A model generated the notes under the pieces. The model searched no databases and had not been told where the DNA came from. It saw only the letters and a list, made by a program, of their open reading frames with translations. Of a stretch of DNA of 64,000 bases, positions 44,472 to 53,678 are shown in pieces (position 1 is the stretch's first letter; every line of letters starts with the position of its first letter). Where the stretch lies: positions 24,411-88,410 of the forward strand of contig CAJUQP010000009.1 of assembly GCA_910588245.1 (NCBI GenBank), read 5' to 3'. The position numbers and the translations under genes are program-made. The stretch is from an uncultured Muribaculaceae bacterium. Lineage in GTDB: Bacteria > Bacteroidota > Bacteroidia > Bacteroidales > Muribaculaceae.

Positions 44472-47018
44472 TCATTTCCTCGTCTTTTCTATGATGCGAT
44501 AATTACCACTGAGATGCATGAAAGAGAAAAGGCGGAGAAATCCGTCGTAATATGCATCGAAATAGCCGTCGTCATATGGTTCGTGGCGTGAGTTCCACAG
44601 ACGGTCGACAAACTCACGGCTCTTCATCCCGGTGGCGGCGAGCGAGATAGCCGCCGAAGTAGCCACAAGACCGACGGAATGGCGGAGTTTGCTATGTTCT
44701 CCTGCCCCAAGCACACGTTCCACATCTGTGCCATCTATGTTATACTGGTCGACAAAATCATCTATTCCTTTGGAATATAAGAAATTCTGTATACGGTCTG
44801 CGTAACCGCGCTGCCATTCGCCATCGGCACATGCCCAGGAATAATCGAGCGCGACATTCATCGGCACTCTCCAGGAGTCGAAGCGGAAGGCATCGCCTAT
44901 GACGCGGCGCATGCCGAGCAGAGAGCCGTCGTATGCGCTGTAGTCGGGAGTAAGGCCTGTGGCGGGATGGGTGCATGCGTGCAGATAGTCGCGGCTGCGG
45001 CGCGCGCAGTCCCTCCAGAAGTCGGCGCGGCCGTCGCCAAGATACTCAGCCCATATCTCATAAAAGGCCGGCACATGATAGGAGGGGTCGGTGAAGCGTC
45101 CGCCCCAACTGTCGGGAGTAAAGGTTATAAGTCTATGCTCCATATTGATAAGCGGCGCGGCATGCTTCTTCCCGACTTTGAGGATGGAACAATCCACGAT
45201 CCTGCGTGCCTCCGCAAGATAGTCTATGCCCGTGTCGTCGCCCCACCGGTTGGAGGCGAAAATCAGTGAGGTTATGAAATAAAGCTCACCGTCGGAGGCG
45301 GATCCCTCGGCATTCCGGGTGCCGTCGGTGCGGCAACTCCAGGCGAAATATCCTTCGCGGTCACCCTCCTGATGCTGCATGTAGCGTCTGCTCCAGCGCC
45401 ACAGACGGTCGAAGACATCCTTCTCACCCATCTGCACGGCAACCATCATGCCATAAGACATTCCCTCAGTGCGCACATCGTGGTTCTTGACATCGGAAAT
45501 ATAGGCCATGCTGTCGCCCACTTCAAAATATATGCGTTCAGGCCCGTGGAAAAGAGCATCACAGACAGACCGCAGCCGTGCATCGATATCCTCCTGTCGA
45601 TAGCCCATTTCAGCGAAAAGGTTGCGGTAGCGACCCGTACGGAAAGCTCCGTCAGTCCAGGGGAGGGCATCAAAACCGATCCAGTCAACCTCCACACCTT
45701 TCCCCGAACGAAGATTCACATATAGATCGTGTCTTCCCGAAGGAGCCTTCCCGGAAACGGGGACAGTAACCTCTTTCCATTCCCGGCTCGCAGGGATCCT
45801 GACATCGGATATCAGTTCACCACGGAGCCCGTCGGCGCAGATGCGCACCATCCCCCCTTTCGGAGCCTTTGCCCTGACAGTGACGTGACTTACCGGGCGG
45901 TCGGAGAAATCGACGTCGCCATAACTGACCCAAGCTCCCTGCCGGCCAAACACCGTCTTCCATCCGCCGAAAGGATGAGCCGGATCGATGAATCCGACGG
46001 AGGCATCGGGCGAGATGGCGCTGTAGCGGTCTATCTGGATCTTGCGACGGGCATCGGAGACTCCCACGCCGCGGAGAGTGGGAATCACCTTCGCGATTGT
46101 ACCGTCGGGATTGAAACGCAACCTGTCGATACGTACCGAACGGTTCTTATCGAAGTGCGGAGAGAGATCGTTGTGATGATAGAACAAATACCATTCACCC
46201 TGCCATTCCACTACGGAATGATGATTGGTCCAGCATCCTGTCGGCGACTCATCCATTATTATCCCCTTGAACTCGAAAGGACCGAGCGGGGAATCGCCCA
46301 TAGCGTAGGCGAGTGTCTCCGTCTTATCCTTGACCCATGGGAACGAGAAATAGTATTTACCATCCCTCTTGAACATGAAGGGGCCCTCCTTGAAACCCTC
46401 GGGAAGGTTCTTTATCACCACCGGTTCGGATGCCAACTCCATCATATTGTCGGCAAGACGCGCTCCTGTGAGGCCTCCCCTTCCCTGCCAATAGATATAT
46501 GCCTCCCTATCATCGTCGACAAGCACGCAGGGATCGATGCCCGACACCCCCTCAATGGGACAACGCATGGGCATGAAGGGACCTTCGGGCGAATGCGATA
46601 CGGCCACTCCGACACGGAAACCCTTCTCCCCTCCGGCCGGAGCGGCGGGAAAATAGAAGTAATACATGTCACCCTTTTTAACGCAGTCAGGGGCCCACAT
46701 AGAATAGGAAGTTGAATCAACCCAGGGCACGGAGTTCTGGCTAAGGATGACGCCATGATCAGTCCAGTCGGTCAGATTGCGGGAGGAAAAAACATGGTAA
46801 TCGGCCATACAGAACCATTCCTTCAGCTTCTCCACCGGACTCGGTATGTCGTGCGACGGATAAAGATATAGCCTGCCGTCGAAGACACGGGCCGTCGGAT
46901 CTGCGGTGTACTGGTCGCGGATCACCGGATTCTGCGCCGTCAGTGAGGCAGAGATAAGAATGAGGGCGCCGGGGAGCGCCTTTGAAAATCGCTTGAGATC
47001 AACCATATGGATTTGCAA
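44472..47018 (-). CDS. GH43-CBM6-GH8 fusion, probable xylosidase/arabinofuranosidase plus exo-oligoxylanase
   Basis: 848-residue two-enzyme fusion. An N-terminal signal (ends near LTAQ) leads to a GH43 propeller (about 30-320; Asp in YTADPT, Asp in GIDPCV, Glu in FKEGPFM), then a CBM6 (about 345-452), then GH8 (about 455-840). GH8 features: general acid E518 in RTEGMSYGM, SDGELYF with the conserved Asp, and WRVPMNVALDYSW near the C-terminus. GH8 enzymes in xylan loci are often reducing-end xylose-releasing exo-oligoxylanases (Rex), so the two halves would trim oligosaccharides from opposite ends. The start could also be the Met four codons in. It lies 17 bp after the previous gene and 30 bp before the GH3 gene. 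Confidence 0.87.
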   Translation of the reverse strand: MQIHMVDLKRFSKALPGALILISASLTAQNPVIRDQYTADPTARVFDGRLYLYPSHDIPSPVEKLKEWFCMADYHVFSSRNLTDWTDHGVILSQNSVPWVDSTSYSMWAPDCVKKGDMYYFYFPAAPAGGEKGFRVGVAVSHSPEGPFMPMRCPIEGVSGIDPCVLVDDDREAYIYWQGRGGLTGARLADNMMELASEPVVIKNLPEGFKEGPFMFKRDGKYYFSFPWVKDKTETLAYAMGDSPLGPFEFKGIIMDESPTGCWTNHHSVVEWQGEWYLFYHHNDLSPHFDKNRSVRIDRLRFNPDGTIAKVIPTLRGVGVSDARRKIQIDRYSAISPDASVGFIDPAHPFGGWKTVFGRQGAWVSYGDVDFSDRPVSHVTVRAKAPKGGMVRICADGLRGELISDVRIPASREWKEVTVPVSGKAPSGRHDLYVNLRSGKGVEVDWIGFDALPWTDGAFRTGRYRNLFAEMGYRQEDIDARLRSVCDALFHGPERIYFEVGDSMAYISDVKNHDVRTEGMSYGMMVAVQMGEKDVFDRLWRWSRRYMQHQEGDREGYFAWSCRTDGTRNAEGSASDGELYFITSLIFASNRWGDDTGIDYLAEARRIVDCSILKVGKKHAAPLINMEHRLITFTPDSWGGRFTDPSYHVPAFYEIWAEYLGDGRADFWRDCARRSRDYLHACTHPATGLTPDYSAYDGSLLGMRRVIGDAFRFDSWRVPMNVALDYSWACADGEWQRGYADRIQNFLYSKGIDDFVDQYNIDGTDVERVLGAGEHSKLRHSVGLVATSAAISLAATGMKSREFVDRLWNSRHEPYDDGYFDAYYDGFLRLFSFMHLSGNYRIIEKTRK

Positions 47019-47035
47019 GGTTTGTATTTTGGTGG

Positions 47036-48490
47036 TCAGCGGTCACGAAATTTCCACTTGGAATTGTCGCTGCTGAAATCAAAACGGCCGAGAGCCGGAG
47101 TACTGTCGGCTATGGATATGAGGGCAAACTCGCCGTCATGACCCGGCACTTTCTTCGGCATGATGCGATATGTGCCGTCGATCAGCTGCTCCACTCTCCA
47201 GAGTTGCTCGTCGGCGCCGGTGAACTCAGGCACAGCCACGACCGAGGCGTCGGACGAAGCTGCCAGGGCTCGGCTGGTGCCTTCTATCGTGATCTTGTAA
47301 TAGGGTCCGCCAAGATAGCCTCCCGCCTCCGGAACAGCCTGAAGCGACCATCTCTGATGCGGACGGAACATATAGTCGCCGAGGCGTACGCCGGCGACTC
47401 CTGCCGGCCAGGTATGGGCCACTTCGGCGAGAGTCTGTGACGGGACGGAAGTCAGGGGTTCATCGTCATCGATCCAGAAGGGATGGCGCGGAGTCTCCAT
47501 TCTCACGAAATCAACCGCAAGCTCCAGGGCATATCCGTGGCGCTGCGACTCAATCTCATAGCCCCCCTCGCGGAGAGGCTCCCCGGCCACCGGCCATCCG
47601 TTCTCCCAGAGCAGGGGAAGGATGGCGAGCACACTGCGTCCGCCACGGTCGAGATCCGCCTCATAATGGAACGACATCTTCTCCACCCCGTCATCCTCCA
47701 CAAATCGGCCGAAATGACCGGGACCTGTCTTCCTGTGGCCGGCGGATAGAAGCATCTTTCCACCCCCTTTGAGCATATCGCGACCTATATTGTCGAGATA
47801 AGGGCCACGCACGTCGCGCGAGCGTCCGACCACTATATTATACGTGGAGTTGGCCCCGTCACAACATGTGCCATGGGTGCCAAGCAGATAATACCAGCCA
47901 TCGCGGTAGATCAGATCTGTGGCCTCGCAGTCGATGGCGATATCGACCGGCTCATTGCCCTCGACCCTGCGTCCGGTGGCCGGATCGAGTTCCACAAGGC
48001 GGATAAATCCGAAATATGTGCCGTAGGATAGCCAGAGACGTCCGGTGACGGGATCGAGCAACAGGCCCGCGTCGATGGCATCGCAGTCTTCATCGTCGAG
48101 CGATTCGGCCACGACCACAGGCTCGGAAAACTCGCAGTCTGCCGATTGAGGATCAAGCGATTTCGTCCACATGGTCAGCACCTGCCCGGCGTGTCCGCCG
48201 CCAAGACCTCCCCCCGTGGCGCTATAGGCCACGAGATAACGGTCGCCGATCTTCACGGCGTCGGGAGCGGCTCCCCCGCCGGGACGCACAGCGCCCTTGT
48301 TCCACGTCCAGCCGTCGGCCGAGACAAGGCCACCTCCTCCGGTTCCGAATGTATAGTATTTACCGTCGCACTCCATTATGGTCGACGGATCATGGATAAA
48401 CGGCCTCCCCACCTGGGCGGAGGTCGGGATTGCCATACCCGCCATCAATGTGCAGATCGCGGCTATCGTTCTTTCTATCGATATTCTCAT
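47036..48490 (-). CDS. GH43 arabinanase-like glycosidase with C-terminal beta-trefoil-like domain
   Basis: 484 residues, signal peptide to about residue 25 (TSAQ). The GH43 domain (about 28-335) resembles endo-/exo-arabinanases: Asp in FIHDPST, Asp in DAIDAG, Glu in DCEATDL, and the family block GTHGTCCDGANSTYNIVVGRS. The last 110 residues show QRWSL, EQLWRVE and SKWKFRD at regular distances, as in ricin-type beta-trefoil lectin domains. Likely role: cuts alpha-1,5-arabinan or removes arabinose, so it may widen the locus from xylan to arabinan side chains. The start overlaps the upstream GH43 stop by 4 bp (48487-48490), indicating translational coupling. Confidence 0.82.
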   Translation of the reverse strand: MRISIERTIAAICTLMAGMAIPTSAQVGRPFIHDPSTIMECDGKYYTFGTGGGGLVSADGWTWNKGAVRPGGGAAPDAVKIGDRYLVAYSATGGGLGGGHAGQVLTMWTKSLDPQSADCEFSEPVVVAESLDDEDCDAIDAGLLLDPVTGRLWLSYGTYFGFIRLVELDPATGRRVEGNEPVDIAIDCEATDLIYRDGWYYLLGTHGTCCDGANSTYNIVVGRSRDVRGPYLDNIGRDMLKGGGKMLLSAGHRKTGPGHFGRFVEDDGVEKMSFHYEADLDRGGRSVLAILPLLWENGWPVAGEPLREGGYEIESQRHGYALELAVDFVRMETPRHPFWIDDDEPLTSVPSQTLAEVAHTWPAGVAGVRLGDYMFRPHQRWSLQAVPEAGGYLGGPYYKITIEGTSRALAASSDASVVAVPEFTGADEQLWRVEQLIDGTYRIMPKKVPGHDGEFALISIADSTPALGRFDFSSDNSKWKFRDR

Positions 48491-50505
48491 TGGTTACAGA
48501 TTTTAAAACCCGTGACAGGCTTTCCGTCGGCATCTACAAAACGCACGCAGAAATCGCTCATCCCGGGTCCGTTGATCACCGACCCCCATAATATGTTCCT
48601 TCCCTTAGCCAATGTCAGTGGCGCCGACATGGCATCGTCGGCCACCATGCGGCGGTCGCCTGACAGAGAGAGCACCTCCTTGCCGTTGATCCACCACTTA
48701 GAGGCGGAATTAGATCCGGCAGAGAGACGCACTCCGCTGATCTCCTCCGGGCAGTCTATCACCGTGGCCGCCTGGAAAATGACACCATATACCGGCTTTT
48801 TCAACGCCGCCGCAAAACGGTAGAGCTTCACGTTATAGAGCTTGCTGTCGAGGGCATGCCAGGCGAGTTTGCGTCCGTCCACCTTCACTTTATCACCCCG
48901 GCGAGGGAGGCTCACGAACTGGTCGCGGAAATAGAGAGTGTCAAGATTCCTGTCGAGATAGCTGTCAGTGAAGACCACGTTCGATCTGTTGGGCTTCACG
49001 ATCGGCTCAAGGAGCATCCATCGGCCTATGAATCCATCGGCCGACGGAGATGCACATCCAGGTCCGGCTTCCGTGAAATAATCGGACAGACGGGTGGGTG
49101 TCTGAATCTTATACTCAGTCTGACGCGGCGAAGGAAATGACATTGCCACAGGCTCCGGCAGCGGAGTGAAGCTCCAGCTGTCGAGATTGAAGAGATTGCG
49201 TTTCTGACGGTCGTTGCCGCGGAAAACGAGATAGAGGTCGCGCACACCGGAGAGTCCGCTTACCGGCACAGTGATGTCGGTAAACTCATCTTTAGTGCAA
49301 CCTATCGTAAGAGTTCCGGCCAAAGGACCGTCGGGCGAGCCGACGCGAATCTCGACAACTCCACCATAGAGATGCGAGGAGGCGCTGGCCGTGAACGACT
49401 TGGCTCCACGTCCAAAATCAACACCCTTGACCAGAATATATTCCCCGTCGTCGATATCAGTTACGAGCTGGTTCCAGGGCTCGGGTCCCCACTGGTTCTT
49501 AGGCACTGTCTTGAGCCCGTAGCCCCAGGCCATTGTCTCCGCCTCAACAGTGCGATAGGGATTGAACGGCTCAACTTGATCCAGATTACATTCGAGGAAG
49601 TATGGAAGCTCCCGGATCGTGCCGTCGGGATTATATGTCATCTCCGCCGCCGATACGGAACGACGTTCCGCATGACGGCTGTCGGAAAGACGGAACACAT
49701 CGTAGTTCAATCCGAAGCAATAGTCCTTCCCTTTATATTGTATGATGCCCGGATGATTGCCGCGGGTGCGTGGAGTGTGATCCATGACGTGCCCCTTGTA
49801 TTCCCACGGACCCAATGGCCCGTCGCTCATGGCATAGCCTATTCCCTCAGGACAACATGTGGATGCGAAGGCCATGTAATACTTTCCATTGCGTTTGTAG
49901 AACCATGGCCCTTCCTGATAATCCTTGATCTTGGGGAGCTTGATGATGTCGCCCGACCATGAGACCATATCTTCGTTGAGCTTCACACAATAAAGGTTTG
50001 GATTGCCCCAATACATGTAAGCCTGGCCGTCATCGTCGATCCATACGGTAGGATCTATGTCGTCCCAATGCTCCTTCTGCCACACAAGCGGCTTCCCTAT
50101 GGGATCTTTGAATGGTCCGTAAGGGGAATCTGCCACCAGCACCCCTATGCCGTGGCCGTGAATAGGACAATACATATACCATTTCCCATTGCGATACACG
50201 ACCTGCTCAGCCCACGCACCGTTATCACCGTCATACCATTTGAAGTCCTTGAGCGATGCCACGGCTCCCCGATCCTGCCAGTTTACCATGTCGGTCGAGG
50301 TATAGAGGAGCCAGTCTTTCATCAGGAAACCCTCGGCATTATCCTCGTCGTGGGTGGTGTAGAGATAGACAGTGTCGTTGACCACAACAGGGGCCGGATC
50401 CGCCGTGAATTTGGTCTGCACAAGGGGCATATTGAAAGCAGGGACTGAGGCTATGGCCGCAGTCGGGAAAGCCATGAGGGCCAAGGGCAGCAATATCTTT
50501 TTCAT
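48487..50505 (-). CDS. GH43-CBM6 glycosidase with an extra C-terminal jelly-roll-like domain
   Basis: 672 residues from 50505 (MKKILLPL). An in-frame ATG at 50541 would add 12 residues ahead of the signal peptide. GH43 propeller about 25-315 (Asp in FTADPAP, Asp in DIDPTVW, Glu in YQEGPWF), CBM6 about 320-450 (starts VEAETMAWGYG). A further 200 or so residues include a segment (KWWINGKEVLSLSGDRR ... LAKGRNILWGSVINGPG) typical of galactose-binding jelly-rolls that end many glycoside hydrolases. The middle of that region matches nothing I know. Likely beta-xylosidase or arabinofuranosidase. It overlaps the downstream GH43 by 4 bp and follows the GH43 at 50538 by 32 bp. Confidence 0.85.
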   Translation of the reverse strand: MKKILLPLALMAFPTAAIASVPAFNMPLVQTKFTADPAPVVVNDTVYLYTTHDEDNAEGFLMKDWLLYTSTDMVNWQDRGAVASLKDFKWYDGDNGAWAEQVVYRNGKWYMYCPIHGHGIGVLVADSPYGPFKDPIGKPLVWQKEHWDDIDPTVWIDDDGQAYMYWGNPNLYCVKLNEDMVSWSGDIIKLPKIKDYQEGPWFYKRNGKYYMAFASTCCPEGIGYAMSDGPLGPWEYKGHVMDHTPRTRGNHPGIIQYKGKDYCFGLNYDVFRLSDSRHAERRSVSAAEMTYNPDGTIRELPYFLECNLDQVEPFNPYRTVEAETMAWGYGLKTVPKNQWGPEPWNQLVTDIDDGEYILVKGVDFGRGAKSFTASASSHLYGGVVEIRVGSPDGPLAGTLTIGCTKDEFTDITVPVSGLSGVRDLYLVFRGNDRQKRNLFNLDSWSFTPLPEPVAMSFPSPRQTEYKIQTPTRLSDYFTEAGPGCASPSADGFIGRWMLLEPIVKPNRSNVVFTDSYLDRNLDTLYFRDQFVSLPRRGDKVKVDGRKLAWHALDSKLYNVKLYRFAAALKKPVYGVIFQAATVIDCPEEISGVRLSAGSNSASKWWINGKEVLSLSGDRRMVADDAMSAPLTLAKGRNILWGSVINGPGMSDFCVRFVDADGKPVTGFKICNQ

Positions 50506-50537
50506 AATCATATAGTCAGAGATGTGAATAATTTCTG

Positions 50538-52148
50538 TCATTCATAGCGGTGATAGTCGAATGAGTCAACATCGATATATCCACCCGGGGTGCGGGTCGC
50601 GTAGTTGTAGATGGCATAGCGCTGACCCATGAAGAGGCGCGTGAAGTCGTAGCGCATGCGATAGTCACGGCCGATATTGTTCCAGTTCTTCCCATCCGCG
50701 CTCCACTGGCACGATGCCACGTCGCGTCCACGCCGGAAGTCAGCGTTTATCAGCAGATATACCTCGTCGCCCGGAAGCTCCAGGCGCTCCTCCTCTTCGT
50801 CGTCGACAGAGGCTATGATCTTGGAATCTTTCTGAAAGTTGACCACAGCATTATGACGCACAAGGTATTTTTTACCGTTCTCGCAGCGCACTGACAGGAG
50901 TGCGCTATGTCCGTTGAAAGCTCCGAATCCGGCCACATCCCCCTCTTTCATGCCCGAGAGATCAAGACGGACAGAGGCGTCGCAGCAAGGCCCCTCCATG
51001 CGCTGTGAGATTGTATTGGGCGCATCATAGACACTGCCGGCAATCCTCGACGTGCGGAGACGCAGATAGCCCGGGCGTTCAGTCAGCGACCATGAGGAAT
51101 TGTCGGGACAATGATTCCACTGCCAGTTGATGCCCAGCGTCGGGGAATCGAAACCATCGGAATTCACAAGAGCGGTAGGGATGTCAGACTCTTTCTTATA
51201 CGGCACGTTCAGAGGCACTTTCCCTTCGCCGTCAGTGCCGACCATAGGCCAGCCATCTATCCATTTCACAGGGCTAAGGGTCAGCACGCGCCCCACGGCA
51301 CCGCGGTCTTGAAAAATAACAGCCCACCAGTCGCCATCCTTACCGTCGACAATGCAGCCCTGGGCAAGATTGGGGAAGCCGGCGAAATTATCTTTCAGCA
51401 CCGTCATCTTCTCATAAGGACCAGTGATCTTGTCAGCGCGATAGCAGAGCTGCCGGCGTCCTGTCTGTGGCCAGTTGATCACCATAGCATAATATTTGCC
51501 ATTGTGCTTCACGACCCTCGTTCCTTCATGAAGGCCTCTTGATTCTTCATCAGGGATAATGATATCCTGATCAATACCACCTTTCTTCACGTCAGACAGG
51601 TCTGGCTCAAGTTCAGTCAGATGAATATTGCCGGAGCCGGAATAGACATAGACCCTGCCATCATCGTCGAAAAGGAACGACGAGTCATGGAAATGCCGCA
51701 TACGGGAATGCACAGTCCAGGGTCCGCGGGGATCGGTGGCGGTATAGATATATGACTTATAAGGATGATCGTTGGGTGAGAAGAGCGCGTAGAATTTTCC
51801 GTCGTGGTAGCGCAAGGATGTGGCCCACTGCCCTTTTCCGTAGACTGTGCCCCCCTCCATATGGTAGGCGGGGGTGTCTTCAAGCGTATCGAATATGTAG
51901 GAGATTGTCTCCCAGTTGACAAGATCCTTGGAATGCATCACCGGCGCGCCGGGCATGAGGTGCATGGTGGTGGTGACCATATAATAGTCATCGCCGACAC
52001 GGATCACGTCGGGATCGGGAGCGTCGGCCCATATCACGGGATTGGTCATGACGGCGTCACGTTTTTCCGCAGCGTCGGCGGAGAGAACGGAGGCCGGAGC
52101 CATGGCAGCTAAAGCGAGGCCCAGAATGAGGGAATGAATCTTATACAT
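50538..52148 (-). CDS. GH43 beta-xylosidase/alpha-L-arabinofuranosidase with C-terminal beta-sandwich
   Basis: 536 residues, signal peptide to about residue 24 (SVLSAD). The GH43 domain (about 35-325) carries Asp in DAPDPDV, a likely second Asp in FHDSSFLFDDDGR, and Glu in LHEGTRV. The C-terminal half (about 335-535; DGFDSPTLGINWQWNH, then INADFRRG, then YIDVDSFDY) is the concanavalin-A-like module of GH43_12-type enzymes, which normally helps form the active site. Second gene of the esterase-led operon, 81 bp after the esterase stop. No lipobox, so periplasmic. Likely acts on arabinoxylan oligosaccharides; which sugar it removes is not decided by sequence. Confidence 0.87.
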   Translation of the reverse strand: MYKIHSLILGLALAAMAPASVLSADAAEKRDAVMTNPVIWADAPDPDVIRVGDDYYMVTTTMHLMPGAPVMHSKDLVNWETISYIFDTLEDTPAYHMEGGTVYGKGQWATSLRYHDGKFYALFSPNDHPYKSYIYTATDPRGPWTVHSRMRHFHDSSFLFDDDGRVYVYSGSGNIHLTELEPDLSDVKKGGIDQDIIIPDEESRGLHEGTRVVKHNGKYYAMVINWPQTGRRQLCYRADKITGPYEKMTVLKDNFAGFPNLAQGCIVDGKDGDWWAVIFQDRGAVGRVLTLSPVKWIDGWPMVGTDGEGKVPLNVPYKKESDIPTALVNSDGFDSPTLGINWQWNHCPDNSSWSLTERPGYLRLRTSRIAGSVYDAPNTISQRMEGPCCDASVRLDLSGMKEGDVAGFGAFNGHSALLSVRCENGKKYLVRHNAVVNFQKDSKIIASVDDEEEERLELPGDEVYLLINADFRRGRDVASCQWSADGKNWNNIGRDYRMRYDFTRLFMGQRYAIYNYATRTPGGYIDVDSFDYHRYE

Positions 52149-52229
52149 AAGCAGATGTCAGATTTGTCAGTTTCGGAATAGTGGGTTATTAAGAAGTCGT
52201 ACATTTGTACAACTTCTAAAAATAAGGGG

Positions 52230-53369
52230 TTATTTAAAAATAAGAGGGAGGAACTGGTTGAGGCAACGACGCCATGTGAGCCATTCATGATGAGTGCCCG
52301 GAGAGACATAGAGCGTGTTGTCGATACCGGCCTGAGTAAGGGCCGCGCTGATCTTCTCAGTGCCGAAATTCTCCTCTGAGCCAATCCCGAGGAAAAGAGT
52401 CTTCACCCTTTTGTTGAAAGCTCCGGCATCGGCGAAGACTCCGCCATAGATTTCCCTGATCTTGTTCGGATCGAAGAAGAGGGCCCCGCTGAACGAACCT
52501 ATATGGGCGAAGCGGTCGAGATTGTAGAGCGTGGTTTGGAGTGTCTGGTGTCCGCCCCAGGAGAGTCCGGCCATAGCACGGTTGTCGCGGTCGGTCTTTG
52601 TGCGGAATGTGGAGTCGATATAAGGTATTATCTCCTCGAGGAGGATCGGCGTGAAGGAGGCGCCGAAATCATCGCGTTTCTCCCCTTTGCGCGCTCCGTG
52701 TATGTAGCCGCAGTTGCCGTAGTCCATCACCACGATCATCGGCTCGCACTTTCCCGCAGCTATCTGATTGTCGAGGATATTGGCCATCATGCCCTGCTGG
52801 TGCCATCCGCGCTCATCCTCACCCATGCCGTGCTGGAGATAAAGCACGGGGTAACGTTTGTCAGTCTTCGTCTCATATTCAGCAGGAGTGTAGACAAAGC
52901 AACGGCGGGGAGCATTCTCACGCGCGGAGAAATACTGACATTCGCGCACCTGTCCGTGGGGCACCTTGGGATCGAACGTATAGTAAGCGGCCTCGGTCTC
53001 AGCCTCCGGAATCTCTATTCCACCCGACATACGTCCGCAGCCATAATACGCCTCGCTTGAGGGATCGATCACGCCCACGCCGTCGACAACCGCGAAATAG
53101 TAGTGGAACCCCACCACAAGCGGGTCGGTCGTGACAGTCCAGTTCCCCTCAGGGCTGCGCGTCATGTCATATTTACGTCCGCATATGTCGATCTTCACAT
53201 CTTTTGCCTCGGGTGCGAATATGCTGAACATGGCCTTTCCATCGGGCAGCACACGAGGATACTGAGCTTCCGGAATCACTGTGGAGGCCACAGTCCCATC
53301 AGGCGTCGTGGCCGATGCCGTCATGGAGCAGGCGGCGAGCAATGCTGAAAAAAGAATCGTCCTTTTCAT
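52230..53369 (-). CDS. CE1 esterase (acetyl xylan or feruloyl esterase) with N-terminal Ig-like domain
   Basis: 379-residue exported alpha/beta-hydrolase. A signal peptide (to about residue 20) is followed by a CBM48/E-set-like domain (about 35-115; FSIFAPEAKDVKIDI) and the CE1 catalytic domain (about 130-379). The nucleophile is S270 in GLSWGG. The catalytic His is in the C-terminal THHEW, and the Asp probably lies near FLGIGSEEN. HGMGEDERGWHQQG and DYGNCGY form the oxyanion side. CE1 members remove acetyl or feruloyl groups from xylan; both fit here. First gene of the six-gene minus-strand operon (CE1, three GH43, GH43-GH8, GH3), from the half-site-bearing promoter at 53407-53514, divergent from the HTCS gene. 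Confidence 0.88.
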   Translation of the reverse strand: MKRTILFSALLAACSMTASATTPDGTVASTVIPEAQYPRVLPDGKAMFSIFAPEAKDVKIDICGRKYDMTRSPEGNWTVTTDPLVVGFHYYFAVVDGVGVIDPSSEAYYGCGRMSGGIEIPEAETEAAYYTFDPKVPHGQVRECQYFSARENAPRRCFVYTPAEYETKTDKRYPVLYLQHGMGEDERGWHQQGMMANILDNQIAAGKCEPMIVVMDYGNCGYIHGARKGEKRDDFGASFTPILLEEIIPYIDSTFRTKTDRDNRAMAGLSWGGHQTLQTTLYNLDRFAHIGSFSGALFFDPNKIREIYGGVFADAGAFNKRVKTLFLGIGSEENFGTEKISAALTQAGIDNTLYVSPGTHHEWLTWRRCLNQFLPLIFK

Positions 53370-53406
53370 CGTTTAGATTTTACATTAGTCGGAAATATTA
53401 CGTATG

Positions 53407-53514
53407 CAAAATTACTTCATTTTGGATTCATGACATAATCAATAAGTTGCAGTCACGTTTACCGACAGAACATGCGAGTCGGCCATGTCTCATTTTTGTT
53501 CCGCCATGTAACAT
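53407..53514 (-). promoter_or_regulatory. Promoter of the esterase-led operon with four phased activator half-sites
   Basis: Minus-strand TAATTTTG at 53407-53414 is an exact -7 element. Upstream, as written on the plus strand, are GTTGCAG (53446), AGAACAT (53467), GTCTCAT (53487) and GTAACAT (53508), spaced 21, 20 and 21 bp, exactly as at 41827-41895. The first again starts 32 bp from the -7 element. The outer two share a longer match (GCCATGT at 53482 and 53503). The 309-bp gap 53370-53678 thus carries both divergent promoters. Confidence 0.7.
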
Positions 53515-53538
53515 CTCATCTTTTTAACACTACCGTTC

Positions 53539-53570
53539 TTGGATTTTTGACCGAAAAAGTCTTAAATTTG
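53539..53570 (+). promoter_or_regulatory. Promoter of the HTCS gene
   Basis: TTG (53539-53541), a 21-bp spacer and TAAATTTG (53563-53570). Both parts match the consensus. The leader would be about 100 bases, ending in an AAGGA ribosome-binding-like sequence 5 bp before the start codon at 53679. Confidence 0.65.
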
Positions 53571-53678
53571 CACTATAAAACGTAATCGCGGCCCCAGGAC
53601 ACACCCCCACGCTTCGCCCTTACGTCTTCGCAACCGAATCCAACAATATAGTAAAAGGAATCTAACACCTAAGGAACG

